Part shown: piece by piece, positions 52,223 through 61,012 of the stretch
How positions within the stretch are numbered: the first letter of the stretch is position 1
How the letters are laid out: each line of letters opens with the position of its first letter
Origin: Shinella zoogloeoides
GTDB taxonomy: Bacteria; Pseudomonadota; Alphaproteobacteria; Rhizobiales; Rhizobiaceae
Assembly (NCBI RefSeq): GCF_003574625.1
Contig: NZ_QNUJ01000008.1
Location: 1 to 64,000, forward strand
Reading direction: 5' to 3'
Length of the DNA stretch: 64,000 bases
Notes under the pieces: generated by a model
What the model saw: only the letters and a program-made list of their open reading frames with translations
The model's database searches: none
What the model was told of the DNA's origin: nothing
Program-made: the position numbers and the translations under genes

Positions 52223-55200
52223 TTACTCTGCCGCCTCCCGCTGCAACGCCGAAAACTGCGTCAGCCATGCCCGCATCGAGGCGGGGCGGACCGGCTTGTT
52301 CTGCACGAGGATATTGTCCCGCTCCGCCTCGGCCCGCACATCGGGCGTGCGGTCGGCGGTGACCAGCAAGGCCGGCACCTCTCGGCCGAGGGCGGCGCGG
52401 AGCTTGCCGATGGCGGAAATGCCGGTGCCGTCGTCGAGGTGGTAGTCGGCGATCACGGCGTCGATGGCCGGCGGCTCGGCGGCGGCCAGCGCCTCGACCG
52501 CCGCGACGGATTCGGCGAGCGTCACCGTGCAGCCCCAGCCGGAGAGCAGCAGCCGCATGCCGTCGAGGATCTTCGGCTCGTTGTCGATGCACAGCACCCT
52601 GAGGCCCTTCAGCGGCTCGTCGCTGGCCGGCACCACCGCCGGCTTGTCGGCGACATGGCGGCTGGCGGCGGCATCGATCGGCACGCGCACCTTGAAGCTG
52701 GTGCCGCGCCCCGGCGTCGATTGCAGCTCGACGGGATGGGAGAGGACGCGCGAGATGCGGTCGACGATGGAAAGGCCGAGCCCGAGGCCCGGCGCGGTGC
52801 GCGCGCCCTCGTCCAGCCGGGCGAATTCCTTGAAGACCGTGCGGAATTTCGAGGCGGGGATGCCGATGCCGGAATCGAGAACCTGGATATAGGCATGCCC
52901 GCCCTTGCGCCGCACGCCGACGAGCACCTTGCCGGAATTGGTGTACTTGATGGCGTTCGAGACGAGGTTCTGCACGACGCGGCGCAGGAGATTGGGGTCC
53001 GTGCGGATGGCGAGCGAGGAGGAAAGCACGGTGAACCTGAGGTTCTTCGCACGGGCGACGGGCGCGAAATCGGTCTCGATGCGCTTCAGCAGGTCCTTGA
53101 GCGGAACCGTCTGCACGCGCGGCTTCATCGCGCCGGTATCGAGGCGGGAAATGTCGAGCACCGCGCCGAGGATCGCCTCCACCGATTCCAGCGAGGAATC
53201 GATATTGTGGATCATCGCCCGGTTCTCCGTGTCGCCCAGCCGCTCGACCAGCGAGGAGGAATAGAGCCGTGCCGCGTTGAGCGGCTGGAGGATGTCGTGG
53301 CCGGCGGCGGCGAAGAAGCGCGTCTTGCTGATATTGGCCTCTTCCGCGGCGGCGCGCGCTTCGGCAAGCTCGGTGTTGACGCGGGTGAGCTCGGCGGTGC
53401 GCTGGGCGACGCGCTGCTCCAGCGTCTCGTTGACCTGCTTGAGCGCGCGGTCGGCGGCGACGCGATCGGTGATGTCGGTATAGGTGGAGACGAACCCTTT
53501 TTCCGGCATGGCATTGGTGCGGATCTCGATGATCCGCTCGCCGCCGGAAAGCACCAGCGCGAAGGGCTCGTCGAAGGTCATGGTGCGGACGATCGCCGCC
53601 TCCTGGTCGGCCTCGGCGATATCGCCGCGCTCGACGAGGATCTCCACGATGTCGGCGAGTGGGAAGCCGACCTGGCCGACATATTCCGGCAGGTCGAGGA
53701 GCTGGCGGAAGCGGCGGTTCCAGACGGTGAGGTTGCCCTCGCTGTCGAAGACGGCGATGCCCTGGTCCATCTGGCCGAGCGCGGTCTGCAGCATGTCCTG
53801 ATTGTATTGCAGAGCCTCGCTGGCCTGGTCGAGCAGCCAGTCCGTATCCGTCGGCGTGTCGTCGATACGCTGGAGCACGAGCGAAAGGACGAGGCGGGCG
53901 GAGGACGAGCCGATGGCGCTGCCGAGGAGCTGCTCGGAGAAATGCACGATGGCGGCATCGGCCGGCGCATTGTCCTCCAGCCAGCGGCCGACCTGCCGCT
54001 CATAGGTGTGGAAGGAGCGCTGCATGCGCTCTTCGCCGAGATATTTGGCGATTGTGCTCTTGAGGTCCTTGACCGTTACCTTCGTGCGCCGGCCGCGGAA
54101 GGCCCTTTCGAGACGCGGCTTGGAGCGGATGAAGGTGCCGGCCTGGAGGCGTTCCAGCGAGGTCGGGTTGCGGGTGAGCGAACCGACGACATAGGCCCCG
54201 ACATTGACCAGCATTGAGATGAGGGTCGCGTTGACCAGCGGGTCGGCGGCATCCCCGGTGAAGATGGTGGAGCCGGGGAAGAGGAAGCCGAGGATGGTTT
54301 CGGCGACATAGGCATTGTCCGCGACGCCGATGCTCGGCAGGAAGAGCAGGTAGGCCCAGACGACGAGGCCGGAGATCATGCCCGCCATGGCACCGCGCGC
54401 ATTGGCGCTGCGCCAGAAGAGACCGCCGAGCAGCGCCGGGGCGACCTGCGCCGCCGCCGCGAAGGCGAGGAGGCCCATGGAGGCAAGGCCCGCATTGGCC
54501 GTCGCCGCGCGATAGTAGGCATAGCCGAGCAGCAGCACGAAGAAGATGGCGAGCCGGCGGATGCGCAGCAGCATGCGCGACAGGTCGTCCTGCTGCTCGA
54601 CGCCGCCGATGAGGTTTCGCCTGAGCACGACCGGGATGACGATGTCGTTCGACACCATGATGGAGAGCGCCACCGAGGCGACGATGACCATGGCGGTGGC
54701 GGCGGAGAAGCCGCCGATGAAGGCGACGAGCGTCAACACCGGCTGGTCGAGCGCGAAGGGCAGGGTCAGCACGTAGAGGTCGCCGTCGCCCTGGCCGTTG
54801 AAGGTCATCACGCCGCCGATGGCGACGGGCAGGACGAAGAGGTTGATGGCAATGAGATAGAGCGGGAAGAGGATGCCCGCCGTGCGCAACTCGCCCGCCG
54901 TGCGGTTCTCCACCACCGTCACGTGGAACTGGCGCGGCAGCATGACGATGGCGAAGGCCGACAGCACGATGAGCAGGATCCAGCGCGCCACCGGTGTCTC
55001 GTAGGTCAGCGCCTGCATGACGCGCGGGCTTTGCGAGGCGCGCTGCCACAGGTCGCCCGGCCCGTCGAACATCACGAAGATGACGTAGAGCCCGACGGAG
55101 GCGATGGCGATGAGCTTGACCAGCGATTCCATCGAGATGGCGAGGATGAGCCCGTCCTGGTGCTCGGTCGCGTCCGTGTGGCGCGTGCCGAAGACGGTGG

Positions 55201-55723
55201 CGAAGCAGGCGAGGAAGAGCGTCACGACCAGCGGCAGGTCGATGAGCCCGCCCGAGGCGGCGATGCCGAAGCCGGTCGTATCGACCATGGCGGAGACGGA
55301 GCTGGAGACCGCCTTCAATTGCAGTGCGATATAGGGGATGTAGCCGATCAGCGAGATCAGCGCGACGACGGCGGCGACGCCGGGGTTCTTGCCGTAGCGC
55401 GCGGCGACGAAGTCGGCGATGGAGGTGAGGCGTTCGGATTTCGCCAGCGTCACGATGCGGCGGATCAGCGGCATGCCGAGCGTGAACATCAGGATCGGGC
55501 CGATATAGATGCCGGCGAATTCCAGCCCGTTGGTGGTGGCGAGCCCCACGCCGCCGAAATAGGTCCAGGAGGTGCAGTAGATGGCAAGGCTGAGCGCATA
55601 GACGAGCGGCCGGCCCTTCGACGAGCGGCCGGAATGCTTGGCCTTGCGGTCGCCGTAACTTGCGACCGCGAAGAGCAGGAGCAGGTAGGCGAGCGCCAAG
55701 GCGAATATCAGCGAGCCCGGCAT
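52223..55723 (-). CDS. Sodium:solute symporter-hybrid histidine kinase (CrbS/MxtR-like)
   Basis: A 1166-residue membrane sensor. Residues 1 to about 500 form an SLC5/SSS domain with many helices (ALSLAIYCTSWTYFGGVGLA, IPYIALQLKAVSSSVSAM). A PAS-like domain follows (LGQMDQGIAVFDSEGNLTVW), then a coiled coil, HisKA with H809 in AAGHDILQPLNA, HATPase (VSNAIKYTNSG, DSGIGIPASKF, GLGLGLSIVDRI), and a C-terminal receiver with D1093 in AVIADYHLDD. The ATG at 55723 has GGGAGGAAG upstream. This is the architecture of CrbS/MxtR kinases, which govern the acetate switch. Confidence 0.93.
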   Translation of the reverse strand: MPGSLIFALALAYLLLLFAVASYGDRKAKHSGRSSKGRPLVYALSLAIYCTSWTYFGGVGLATTNGLEFAGIYIGPILMFTLGMPLIRRIVTLAKSERLTSIADFVAARYGKNPGVAAVVALISLIGYIPYIALQLKAVSSSVSAMVDTTGFGIAASGGLIDLPLVVTLFLACFATVFGTRHTDATEHQDGLILAISMESLVKLIAIASVGLYVIFVMFDGPGDLWQRASQSPRVMQALTYETPVARWILLIVLSAFAIVMLPRQFHVTVVENRTAGELRTAGILFPLYLIAINLFVLPVAIGGVMTFNGQGDGDLYVLTLPFALDQPVLTLVAFIGGFSAATAMVIVASVALSIMVSNDIVIPVVLRRNLIGGVEQQDDLSRMLLRIRRLAIFFVLLLGYAYYRAATANAGLASMGLLAFAAAAQVAPALLGGLFWRSANARGAMAGMISGLVVWAYLLFLPSIGVADNAYVAETILGFLFPGSTIFTGDAADPLVNATLISMLVNVGAYVVGSLTRNPTSLERLQAGTFIRSKPRLERAFRGRRTKVTVKDLKSTIAKYLGEERMQRSFHTYERQVGRWLEDNAPADAAIVHFSEQLLGSAIGSSSARLVLSLVLQRIDDTPTDTDWLLDQASEALQYNQDMLQTALGQMDQGIAVFDSEGNLTVWNRRFRQLLDLPEYVGQVGFPLADIVEILVERGDIAEADQEAAIVRTMTFDEPFALVLSGGERIIEIRTNAMPEKGFVSTYTDITDRVAADRALKQVNETLEQRVAQRTAELTRVNTELAEARAAAEEANISKTRFFAAAGHDILQPLNAARLYSSSLVERLGDTENRAMIHNIDSSLESVEAILGAVLDISRLDTGAMKPRVQTVPLKDLLKRIETDFAPVARAKNLRFTVLSSSLAIRTDPNLLRRVVQNLVSNAIKYTNSGKVLVGVRRKGGHAYIQVLDSGIGIPASKFRTVFKEFARLDEGARTAPGLGLGLSIVDRISRVLSHPVELQSTPGRGTSFKVRVPIDAAASRHVADKPAVVPASDEPLKGLRVLCIDNEPKILDGMRLLLSGWGCTVTLAESVAAVEALAAAEPPAIDAVIADYHLDDGTGISAIGKLRAALGREVPALLVTADRTPDVRAEAERDNILVQNKPVRPASMRAWLTQFSALQREAAE

Positions 55724-55910
55724 GCTTCCTCCCGCAGTCCTTCGGCCTTTCCGGCGAGAATAGGCCAAAGCGGGCGGGAAGGAAATTGCGCCGAAGGTCG
55801 GGGTTGGAAATGTTCGCCTGTGCAAAGCGCCTGTAGATTGGCAATTGGCAGTTTCAACCCATGAAAAACTAAATTAGGCTGCTTCGGCCTCGCAGCAACA
55901 GGAGACCCTC

Positions 55911-56351
55911 ATGCTCAATGAGTTCAAGGCGTTTATCGCCCGCGGCAATGTCATGGACCTCGCCGTGGGTGTCATCATCGGTGCAGCCTTCAACAAGATC
56001 GTCGAATCCGTCGTGAACGATCTGGTCATGCCGATCGTCGGCGCCCTGACAGGGGGAGGTTTCGACTTTTCCAACTACTTCATCGCGCTGTCGAGCAATG
56101 TGACGGCGACGTCGCTTGCCGCCGCCCGCGAACAGGGCGCGGTCTTCGCCTACGGCAATTTCATCACCGTCCTCATCAACTTCCTCATCCTCGCCTGGAT
56201 CATTTTCCTGATGATCAAGGGCGTGAACCGCATGCGCACCTCGCTGGAGAAGGAAAAGGAAGCCGGCGCCGCCGAGCCCGCCCCGCCGCCGGAAGACGTG
56301 CTGCTCCTCACGGAAATCCGCGACCTGCTCAAGAGCCGCCCGGCGGTTTGA
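55911..56351 (+). CDS. mscL: Large-conductance mechanosensitive channel
   Basis: A 146-residue MscL. The N-terminal helix and TM1 read [20 protein letters not shown] and the conserved [17 protein letters not shown] follows; TM2 is [20 protein letters not shown]. The channel opens under membrane tension to release solutes after osmotic downshift. AGGAG precedes the ATG, and an intrinsic terminator lies just past the stop. Single-gene unit. Confidence 0.97.
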   Translation: MLNEFKAFIARGNVMDLAVGVIIGAAFNKIVESVVNDLVMPIVGALTGGGFDFSNYFIALSSNVTATSLAAAREQGAVFAYGNFITVLINFLILAWIIFLMIKGVNRMRTSLEKEKEAGAAEPAPPPEDVLLLTEIRDLLKSRPAV

Positions 56352-56376
56352 GGTCTTCAGCACCGCATTCAATGAA

Positions 56377-56404
56377 GAAAGGCCCGGTTTCCCGGGCCTT
56401 TTTG
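56377..56404 (+). terminator. Intrinsic terminator of mscL (probably bidirectional)
   Basis: Arms AAGGCCCGG (56379-56387) and CCGGGCCTT (56392-56400) with loop TTTC are followed by TTTT on the plus strand; the minus strand has TTTCTTC. It could serve both mscL and the convergent aruI candidate. Confidence 0.85.
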
Positions 56405-56411
56405 CCATGTA

Positions 56412-58019
56412 TCAGGCCGTCGCGCCCACCGTCTTCGTCTGGTGGATCTCGACGAGGCTCGGGCCCTTGCGCCCGCCCGCCCGCTCCAGCGCCGCCGGCA
56501 GGTCCTTGACGTCCGCGAGCCGTTCGGAGGGCACGCCATAGGCGGTGCCGATGGCGATGAAGTCGGGGGCGGAGGGTTTGACGCCCTCCGGCGTGATGCC
56601 CGCGTCGATCATGTAGTTCTCGATTTCCTGGTAACCGTCATTGTTCCAGACGAGGAAGATGACGCGCGCCCCGGCATCCGCCGCCGAGCCGATCTCCGAT
56701 AGCGAGAACTGCAGCCCGCCGTCGCCGACGAGGCAGATGATCGGCGCATCGGGCTCGGCCAGAGCCGCGCCGACGGCGGCGGGCGGAGCGTAGCCGAGCG
56801 CGCCGTAGCCCGTCGCGGCGTTGAACCAGCTTCGCGCGCGCGGCGCATCGCAATAGTAGTTGCCGGCATAGACGGCCTGCGTCGAATCGCCGACGACGAT
56901 CGCCTTCGGCAGCGTGCGCCAGATCGCGTCGAGGACGCCGATCTCCGCCTGCATCTTGGGTGTCAGCTCCTTCCACGCCGCCTTGCGGGCGGTCTCGGCG
57001 CGGGATGCGCCCTCGCTGACCGGCTTGTGCCCTTCGAGGAAGCCGAGCATGCCGGCGGCCGCCGTCTTGGCGCTGGAGAAGATGGAAAGGCTGGTCTGCG
57101 GCGTGCGGGCGAGCTGCGCGGCGTCGATATCGACGCGGATCAGCGTCTTGAGCCGCGGGAAGCCGCCGTCGACATTGATGTCGTAGTCCGTCGGGCCGAA
57201 TTCCGTGCCGAAGGCGACGACGAGGTCGGCCTCGGAAAGAAGCCGCCGCACCGCCTTCAGGCTGGGGCTGGCCGGCACGCACAGCGGATGGCCGGCGAGC
57301 ATGCCGCGAGCGTTGACGGTGGTGACGACCGGCGCGCCGATGCGCTCGGCAAGCGCGCGGATCTCCTCTTCCGCCGTAATCGCCCCGCCGCCGGCGAGGA
57401 TGACCGGGCGCGAGGCATTGGTGCAGAGAATGGCGGCGCGCTGCAGCGTTTCCGCATCGGCGCGCGGGCGCGTCGCGACGGCGGCGGGGAAGCTGCCGGT
57501 CTCGATGGGCTTGGCCATCACGTCGGTCGGGATCTCGATATGCACCGGGCCGGGGCGGCCGGAGAGCAGCACGGCGAAGGCGCGCTCGACGACGAGCGGC
57601 AGGTCGGCGGGGTTGAGCAGCGTGTGCGAATAGAGCGCCAGCGTCTTCATCATGCCCTGCTGGTCCGGCAGCTCGTGCAGCAGGCCGCGGCCGTGGCCGA
57701 GCGAATCGCGCTTGTTGACGCCGGAGATCACCAGCATCGGCACGGAATCCTGCCGCGCCTGCGCCATCGCCGTGATGGTGTTGGTCAGGCCCGGGCCGGT
57801 GATGACGAGGGCCACGCCCGGCTTGCCGGAAACGCGCGCATAGCCGTCGGCCATGAAGCCCGCGCCCTGTTCGTGGCGCGGCGTGATGTGGCGGATCTTC
57901 GAGGCGGCAAGGCCCCGGTAGAGCTCGACCGTGTGCACGCCCGGAATGCCGAACACCACCTCGACGCCGTTGGCTTCCAAAAGGTCGACGAGAACTTCAC
58001 CGACTGTCTTCGTGGTCAT
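56412..58019 (-). CDS. aruI: Thiamine-diphosphate decarboxylase, probable 5-guanidino-2-oxopentanoate decarboxylase
   Basis: A 535-residue ThDP enzyme of the acetolactate-synthase/benzoylformate-decarboxylase fold. The catalytic glutamate is in HITPRHEQGAGFMADGYARV, and the ThDP-binding motif is CLVGDGGLQFSLSEIGSAAD followed by WNNDGYQEI. Its start overlaps the stop of the aminotransferase gene (ATGA), so a 2-oxo acid made by the transaminase is the likely substrate. Together with the DDAH-like enzyme and amino acid transporter, this fits AruI of the arginine transaminase pathway, which decarboxylates 2-ketoarginine. Acetolactate synthase is less likely because no regulatory subunit is adjacent. 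Confidence 0.78.
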   Translation of the reverse strand: MTTKTVGEVLVDLLEANGVEVVFGIPGVHTVELYRGLAASKIRHITPRHEQGAGFMADGYARVSGKPGVALVITGPGLTNTITAMAQARQDSVPMLVISGVNKRDSLGHGRGLLHELPDQQGMMKTLALYSHTLLNPADLPLVVERAFAVLLSGRPGPVHIEIPTDVMAKPIETGSFPAAVATRPRADAETLQRAAILCTNASRPVILAGGGAITAEEEIRALAERIGAPVVTTVNARGMLAGHPLCVPASPSLKAVRRLLSEADLVVAFGTEFGPTDYDINVDGGFPRLKTLIRVDIDAAQLARTPQTSLSIFSSAKTAAAGMLGFLEGHKPVSEGASRAETARKAAWKELTPKMQAEIGVLDAIWRTLPKAIVVGDSTQAVYAGNYYCDAPRARSWFNAATGYGALGYAPPAAVGAALAEPDAPIICLVGDGGLQFSLSEIGSAADAGARVIFLVWNNDGYQEIENYMIDAGITPEGVKPSAPDFIAIGTAYGVPSERLADVKDLPAALERAGGRKGPSLVEIHQTKTVGATA

Positions 58020-59206
58020 GCGTAGCGCTCCTTGGGGCTCGTGGCACGGGTGGCAAGCGCGGTAATGCGCCGGCACGCCTCGTCGATATGGGTGTCCGGA
58101 ACGGTGAGGCTGAGGCGGATGAAGCCTTCCGCCTGCTCGCCGAAGGAGGAGCCGGGCATCGTCGCCACGAATTCCTCGCGCAGCAGCGCCCAGGCGAAAT
58201 CCTCGCCGCTCATGCCGGTCTGCGAGACGTCGACCACGATGAACATGCCGGCTTCCGGCGGCAGCGGCACGAGGCCGGGCGCGCGGGAGAGCGCATCGGC
58301 AAAGCGCGCGGCGCGCGCCTGATAGCTCCGGCGCATGGTGGCGGCGGTCGCGATGGGATTGTCGAGCGCATAGGCCGTCATGTCGGCGATGAAGGGCTGG
58401 CCGCCGAACAGCATGGTCTCGGATACGGCGAGCAGCCGCGCGCAGAACTCCGCCGGGCCGATCGCCCAGCCGCTGCGGAAGCCCGGCGCGGCGTGCGACT
58501 TGGAGATGGACGAGACGACGACGGTGCGCTCGGCAAGGTCCTCATGGTCGAAGGGCGAGGCGAAAGTACCGTGGAAGACGAGTTGCTCGTAGACCTCGTC
58601 GCAGACGATCCAGAGGTCGTGGCGGCGGCAGACGGCGCCGATTTCGGCGATCTCCTCCGCCGTCAGCACGGCCCCGGTCGGGTTGTGCGGCGTGTTGAGC
58701 AGCAGCACGCGGCATTCCGGCGTGATGGCGGCTTCGAGGTCGGCCCCCTTCATGTGGAATCCGTTTTCCGGGCGCAGCGGCACGGGCACGCAGCTTGCGC
58801 CCGTCGCACGGATGACGCCCTCGTAGCTGGCATAGAGCGGATCGCCGACAAGCACCGCGTCGCCCGCTTCCACGAGGCCGAGCATCACGGCGAAGAGGGC
58901 GGTCTGGGTGCCGGGAAAGCACAGGACGTTCTCCGCTGTCACGTCGCCGCGGCGCTTCTGGTACTTGCGCACCAGCGCACCGACGACGGCTGGCTCGCCC
59001 CGGCCGTTGGAATAGCGGTAACGGCCCGCATGCATGGCACGGATGGCTTCGGCGAGCAGCGTCGGGTCGGGCGCCACGTCCGGTTCGCCGATGGTCAGCT
59101 CGATGACGGGCTTGCCCTCGGCCTTCATGCGCCGCGCTTCGGCATGGATGGCCCATTTCTCCGAGCCGAGATTTTGAAGCCGGTCTGTGATGGATGCATA
59201 GCGCAT
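58016..59206 (-). CDS. aruH: Class I/II aminotransferase, probable arginine:pyruvate transaminase
   Basis: A 396-residue PLP aminotransferase (IELTIGEPDVAPDPTLLAEA, RYRYSNGRGEPAVVGALVRK, LLLNTPHNPTGAVL, WIVCDEVYEQLVFHG) with the PLP lysine in VVSSISKSHAAPGFRSGW. GGGAGG precedes the ATG at 59206. Its tight coupling to a ThDP decarboxylase and its place beside a DDAH-family gene make AruH (arginine:pyruvate transaminase) the best guess. The sequence alone does not exclude another amino acid. Confidence 0.78.
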   Translation of the reverse strand: MRYASITDRLQNLGSEKWAIHAEARRMKAEGKPVIELTIGEPDVAPDPTLLAEAIRAMHAGRYRYSNGRGEPAVVGALVRKYQKRRGDVTAENVLCFPGTQTALFAVMLGLVEAGDAVLVGDPLYASYEGVIRATGASCVPVPLRPENGFHMKGADLEAAITPECRVLLLNTPHNPTGAVLTAEEIAEIGAVCRRHDLWIVCDEVYEQLVFHGTFASPFDHEDLAERTVVVSSISKSHAAPGFRSGWAIGPAEFCARLLAVSETMLFGGQPFIADMTAYALDNPIATAATMRRSYQARAARFADALSRAPGLVPLPPEAGMFIVVDVSQTGMSGEDFAWALLREEFVATMPGSSFGEQAEGFIRLSLTVPDTHIDEACRRITALATRATSPKERYA

Positions 59207-59232
59207 GGCCGTCCTCCCTGGAAAATGTTGGT

Positions 59233-59856
59233 TTAGCCCGTCGCGGGCCTGAAGGTCAGTCCGAGAAGCGTCTCGATGGTGGAGAGCGCGATCTCGACGA
59301 GTTCGCTTTCGCCGAAGAGTTCGCCGGCAAGGCAGCCCTCCAGCCACAGGCCGTCGAGCAGGCCGTTGATGGCGATGGCGAGCCGCCGGCAACGCTCCGG
59401 CGAGGCGTCGACGCCGCGCTCGGCAAGGAAATCCGCGAGCAGCGCTTCCAGCGCGTTGCGGAAGCCGAGATAGCCTTCGCGGTGGATCGCGGCAAGCTCT
59501 GGATCGACGCTGACGCGGCTGATGAACGACGCCCATAGCGAAAGGCTGCGGCTGTTGGCGACCGGCTCCGTCAGGTTGATGACGATGAAATCGCGCAGCC
59601 GTGTTTCCGGATCACCCGTCACCCGCTCGGCCTTCTCGGTGAGCCGGGCGATGACGACGCGGTAGGCTTCCTGCAGGATATGTTCCTTGGACTGGAAGTA
59701 GTGCCGGATGAGGCCCGCCGTGACGCCCGCCTTGATGGCGATCTGCCGGACCGTCGCGCCCTCGAGGCCATATTCCGCGATGCAGTCGAGCGTCGCCTCG
59801 ATCAGGTCGTGGCGGCGTTCGGCTTCGGGAGCGCGATGGAAGGTCCGGCGGGCCAT
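59233..59856 (-). CDS. TetR-family regulator (BetI-like C-terminus)
   Basis: A 207-residue TetR regulator. The N-terminal HTH is ATLDCIAEYGLEGATVRQIA and IKAGVTAGLIRHYFQSKEH. The C-terminal region (EPVANSRSLSLWASFISRVS, INGLLDGLWLEGCLAGE) resembles BetI_C. AGGAGG lies six bases before the ATG at 59856. It is 26 bases upstream of aruH on the same strand, so it likely regulates this locus; the palindrome in the 60800-61012 spacer is a candidate target. Confidence 0.9.
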   Translation of the reverse strand: MARRTFHRAPEAERRHDLIEATLDCIAEYGLEGATVRQIAIKAGVTAGLIRHYFQSKEHILQEAYRVVIARLTEKAERVTGDPETRLRDFIVINLTEPVANSRSLSLWASFISRVSVDPELAAIHREGYLGFRNALEALLADFLAERGVDASPERCRRLAIAINGLLDGLWLEGCLAGELFGESELVEIALSTIETLLGLTFRPATG

Positions 59857-59875
59857 TTGTCCTCCTGGTTTCAAC

Positions 59876-59920
59876 GCAATTCCGGACGCAAAACCGTTTT
59901 ACACTTTTGCTGGAATTGCT
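59876..59920. repeat. Dispersed repeat family B, copy 2
   Basis: GCAATTCC (59876-59883) and GGAATTGC (59912-59919) form inverted ends around GCAAAACCGTTTTACACTTT. It is closely related to 25030-25074. It lies between the DDAH-like gene and the TetR gene and may affect their shared transcript. Confidence 0.65.
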
Positions 59921-60799
59921 TTACGCCGCCCGGCGCAGCACCGGCCGCGTCAGGCAGGTCGGGCCGCCCTCGCAGGCGATGCACAGCGCGTCGGCCTCGA
60001 AGGTCTCGACCTTGCAGCCGGCCGCTTCCATCGCCGCCTTGGTGGCCGGGAAGCCTTCCACCATGATGACCTCGTGGGGCCGCGTCGGCAGCACGTTGAG
60101 CGACAGGCCGTTGCTGGCGTGGAACTCTTCCGCCGGGGCCTCGATGAGGCGCACGCCGCGCTTCTTCAGCATCTGGTAGAAGGCGGCCGGCAGGAGAGGC
60201 GCGAAGACGAGAGCGAGGTCCTCGGCAAGCGGGCTCATCACGCTCATCAGGTGGAGGCAGGCTTCCTCGCCCTGCCAGAGCGGCAGGTCGTAGGCGAGCA
60301 CGCTGACGCCATGCGGCGCGAGCATCCGCATCAACTGGTCGATGCCTTCCTGGTTGGTGCGCACGCCGCGGCCGACGACGAGGGTCTTCGCGTCGAGCCA
60401 GATGCAGTCGCCGCCCTCGACGGTGCCGTCGCCCTCGATACGGCCGAGGATCGGGATCTGGCGCTCGGCATAGGCCTTTTCATGCAGGGCCGTTTCGGAA
60501 ACGCGCAGCGGCTTGCCCATGCGCAGGAGGATCGCGCCGTGGTCGGACATCAGCGACGGGTCGTGCGTGAACATGGCGTCGGCGAGGCCATCGCCCTCGT
60601 CCTCCAGCCAGATGATCTCGGTGCCGGACTTTTCCACCAGCTCGGCAAAGGCCTTGTACTGGTGGACGGCGCGCGCGCCGTCGAAGGTCGGGCCGTAGTG
60701 CCACTTGGACGGGTCGGCGGCCTTCAGGCTTGCGCCCGGCCGGCGCATCAGCACGCGCAACAGAGGGGCCGACATTTCCTGCGAACCGTAGGCGGTCAT
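59921..60799 (-). CDS. DDAH / arginine-deiminase-family hydrolase
   Basis: A 292-residue amidinotransferase-fold enzyme. The signature EGGD (128-131 in TVEGGDCIWLD), catalytic His183 in CLHLMSVMSPL and nucleophilic Cys282 in GGPTCLTRPVL are all present; FTHDPSLM provides another active-site element. Members hydrolyse methylated arginines (dimethylarginine dimethylaminohydrolase) or arginine. GAGGAG precedes the ATG at 60799. It is the first gene of the minus-strand arm, divergent from an amino acid ABC transporter. Confidence 0.9.
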   Translation of the reverse strand: MTAYGSQEMSAPLLRVLMRRPGASLKAADPSKWHYGPTFDGARAVHQYKAFAELVEKSGTEIIWLEDEGDGLADAMFTHDPSLMSDHGAILLRMGKPLRVSETALHEKAYAERQIPILGRIEGDGTVEGGDCIWLDAKTLVVGRGVRTNQEGIDQLMRMLAPHGVSVLAYDLPLWQGEEACLHLMSVMSPLAEDLALVFAPLLPAAFYQMLKKRGVRLIEAPAEEFHASNGLSLNVLPTRPHEVIMVEGFPATKAAMEAAGCKVETFEADALCIACEGGPTCLTRPVLRRAA

Positions 60800-60860
60800 T
60801 CAATGCTCCTCAAAGGAAAATTCATCTTGGACGGGCGCTGCCGGAAAAGTCAGCGATACG

Positions 60861-60891
60861 ATTATTATACGCTTGAATAATTTCTTAACAA
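60861..60891 (-). promoter_or_regulatory. Predicted promoter and operator of the DDAH operon
   Basis: On the minus strand TTGTTA (60891-60886), a 16-base spacer and a perfect TATAAT (60869-60864) form a sigma70-like promoter. The -10 is overlapped by the inverted repeat ATTATT-N9-AATAAT (60861-60881), a likely operator, perhaps for the TetR regulator of this locus. Confidence 0.6.
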
Positions 60892-60997
60892 GTGCCACGA
60901 TGGCTTCAACAAGACGAAACGACGGGCCGAAGATGCCCGCGGGAACGCTGAAAACAGGGGAATTTGGCATGGGTCATGCATCGATTTTCCGTGCGCT

Positions 60998-61009
60998 GGA
61001 GACGTCTCC
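60998..61009 (+). promoter_or_regulatory. Palindrome overlapping the ABC ATPase ribosome site
   Basis: GGAGACGTCTCC is a perfect 12-base palindrome, and its GGAG is the probable ribosome site of the gene at 61013. Self-pairing in the RNA would need a hairpin with no loop, so a DNA-binding or dimer role is as likely as translational control. Confidence 0.35.
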
Positions 61010-61012
61010 GCG

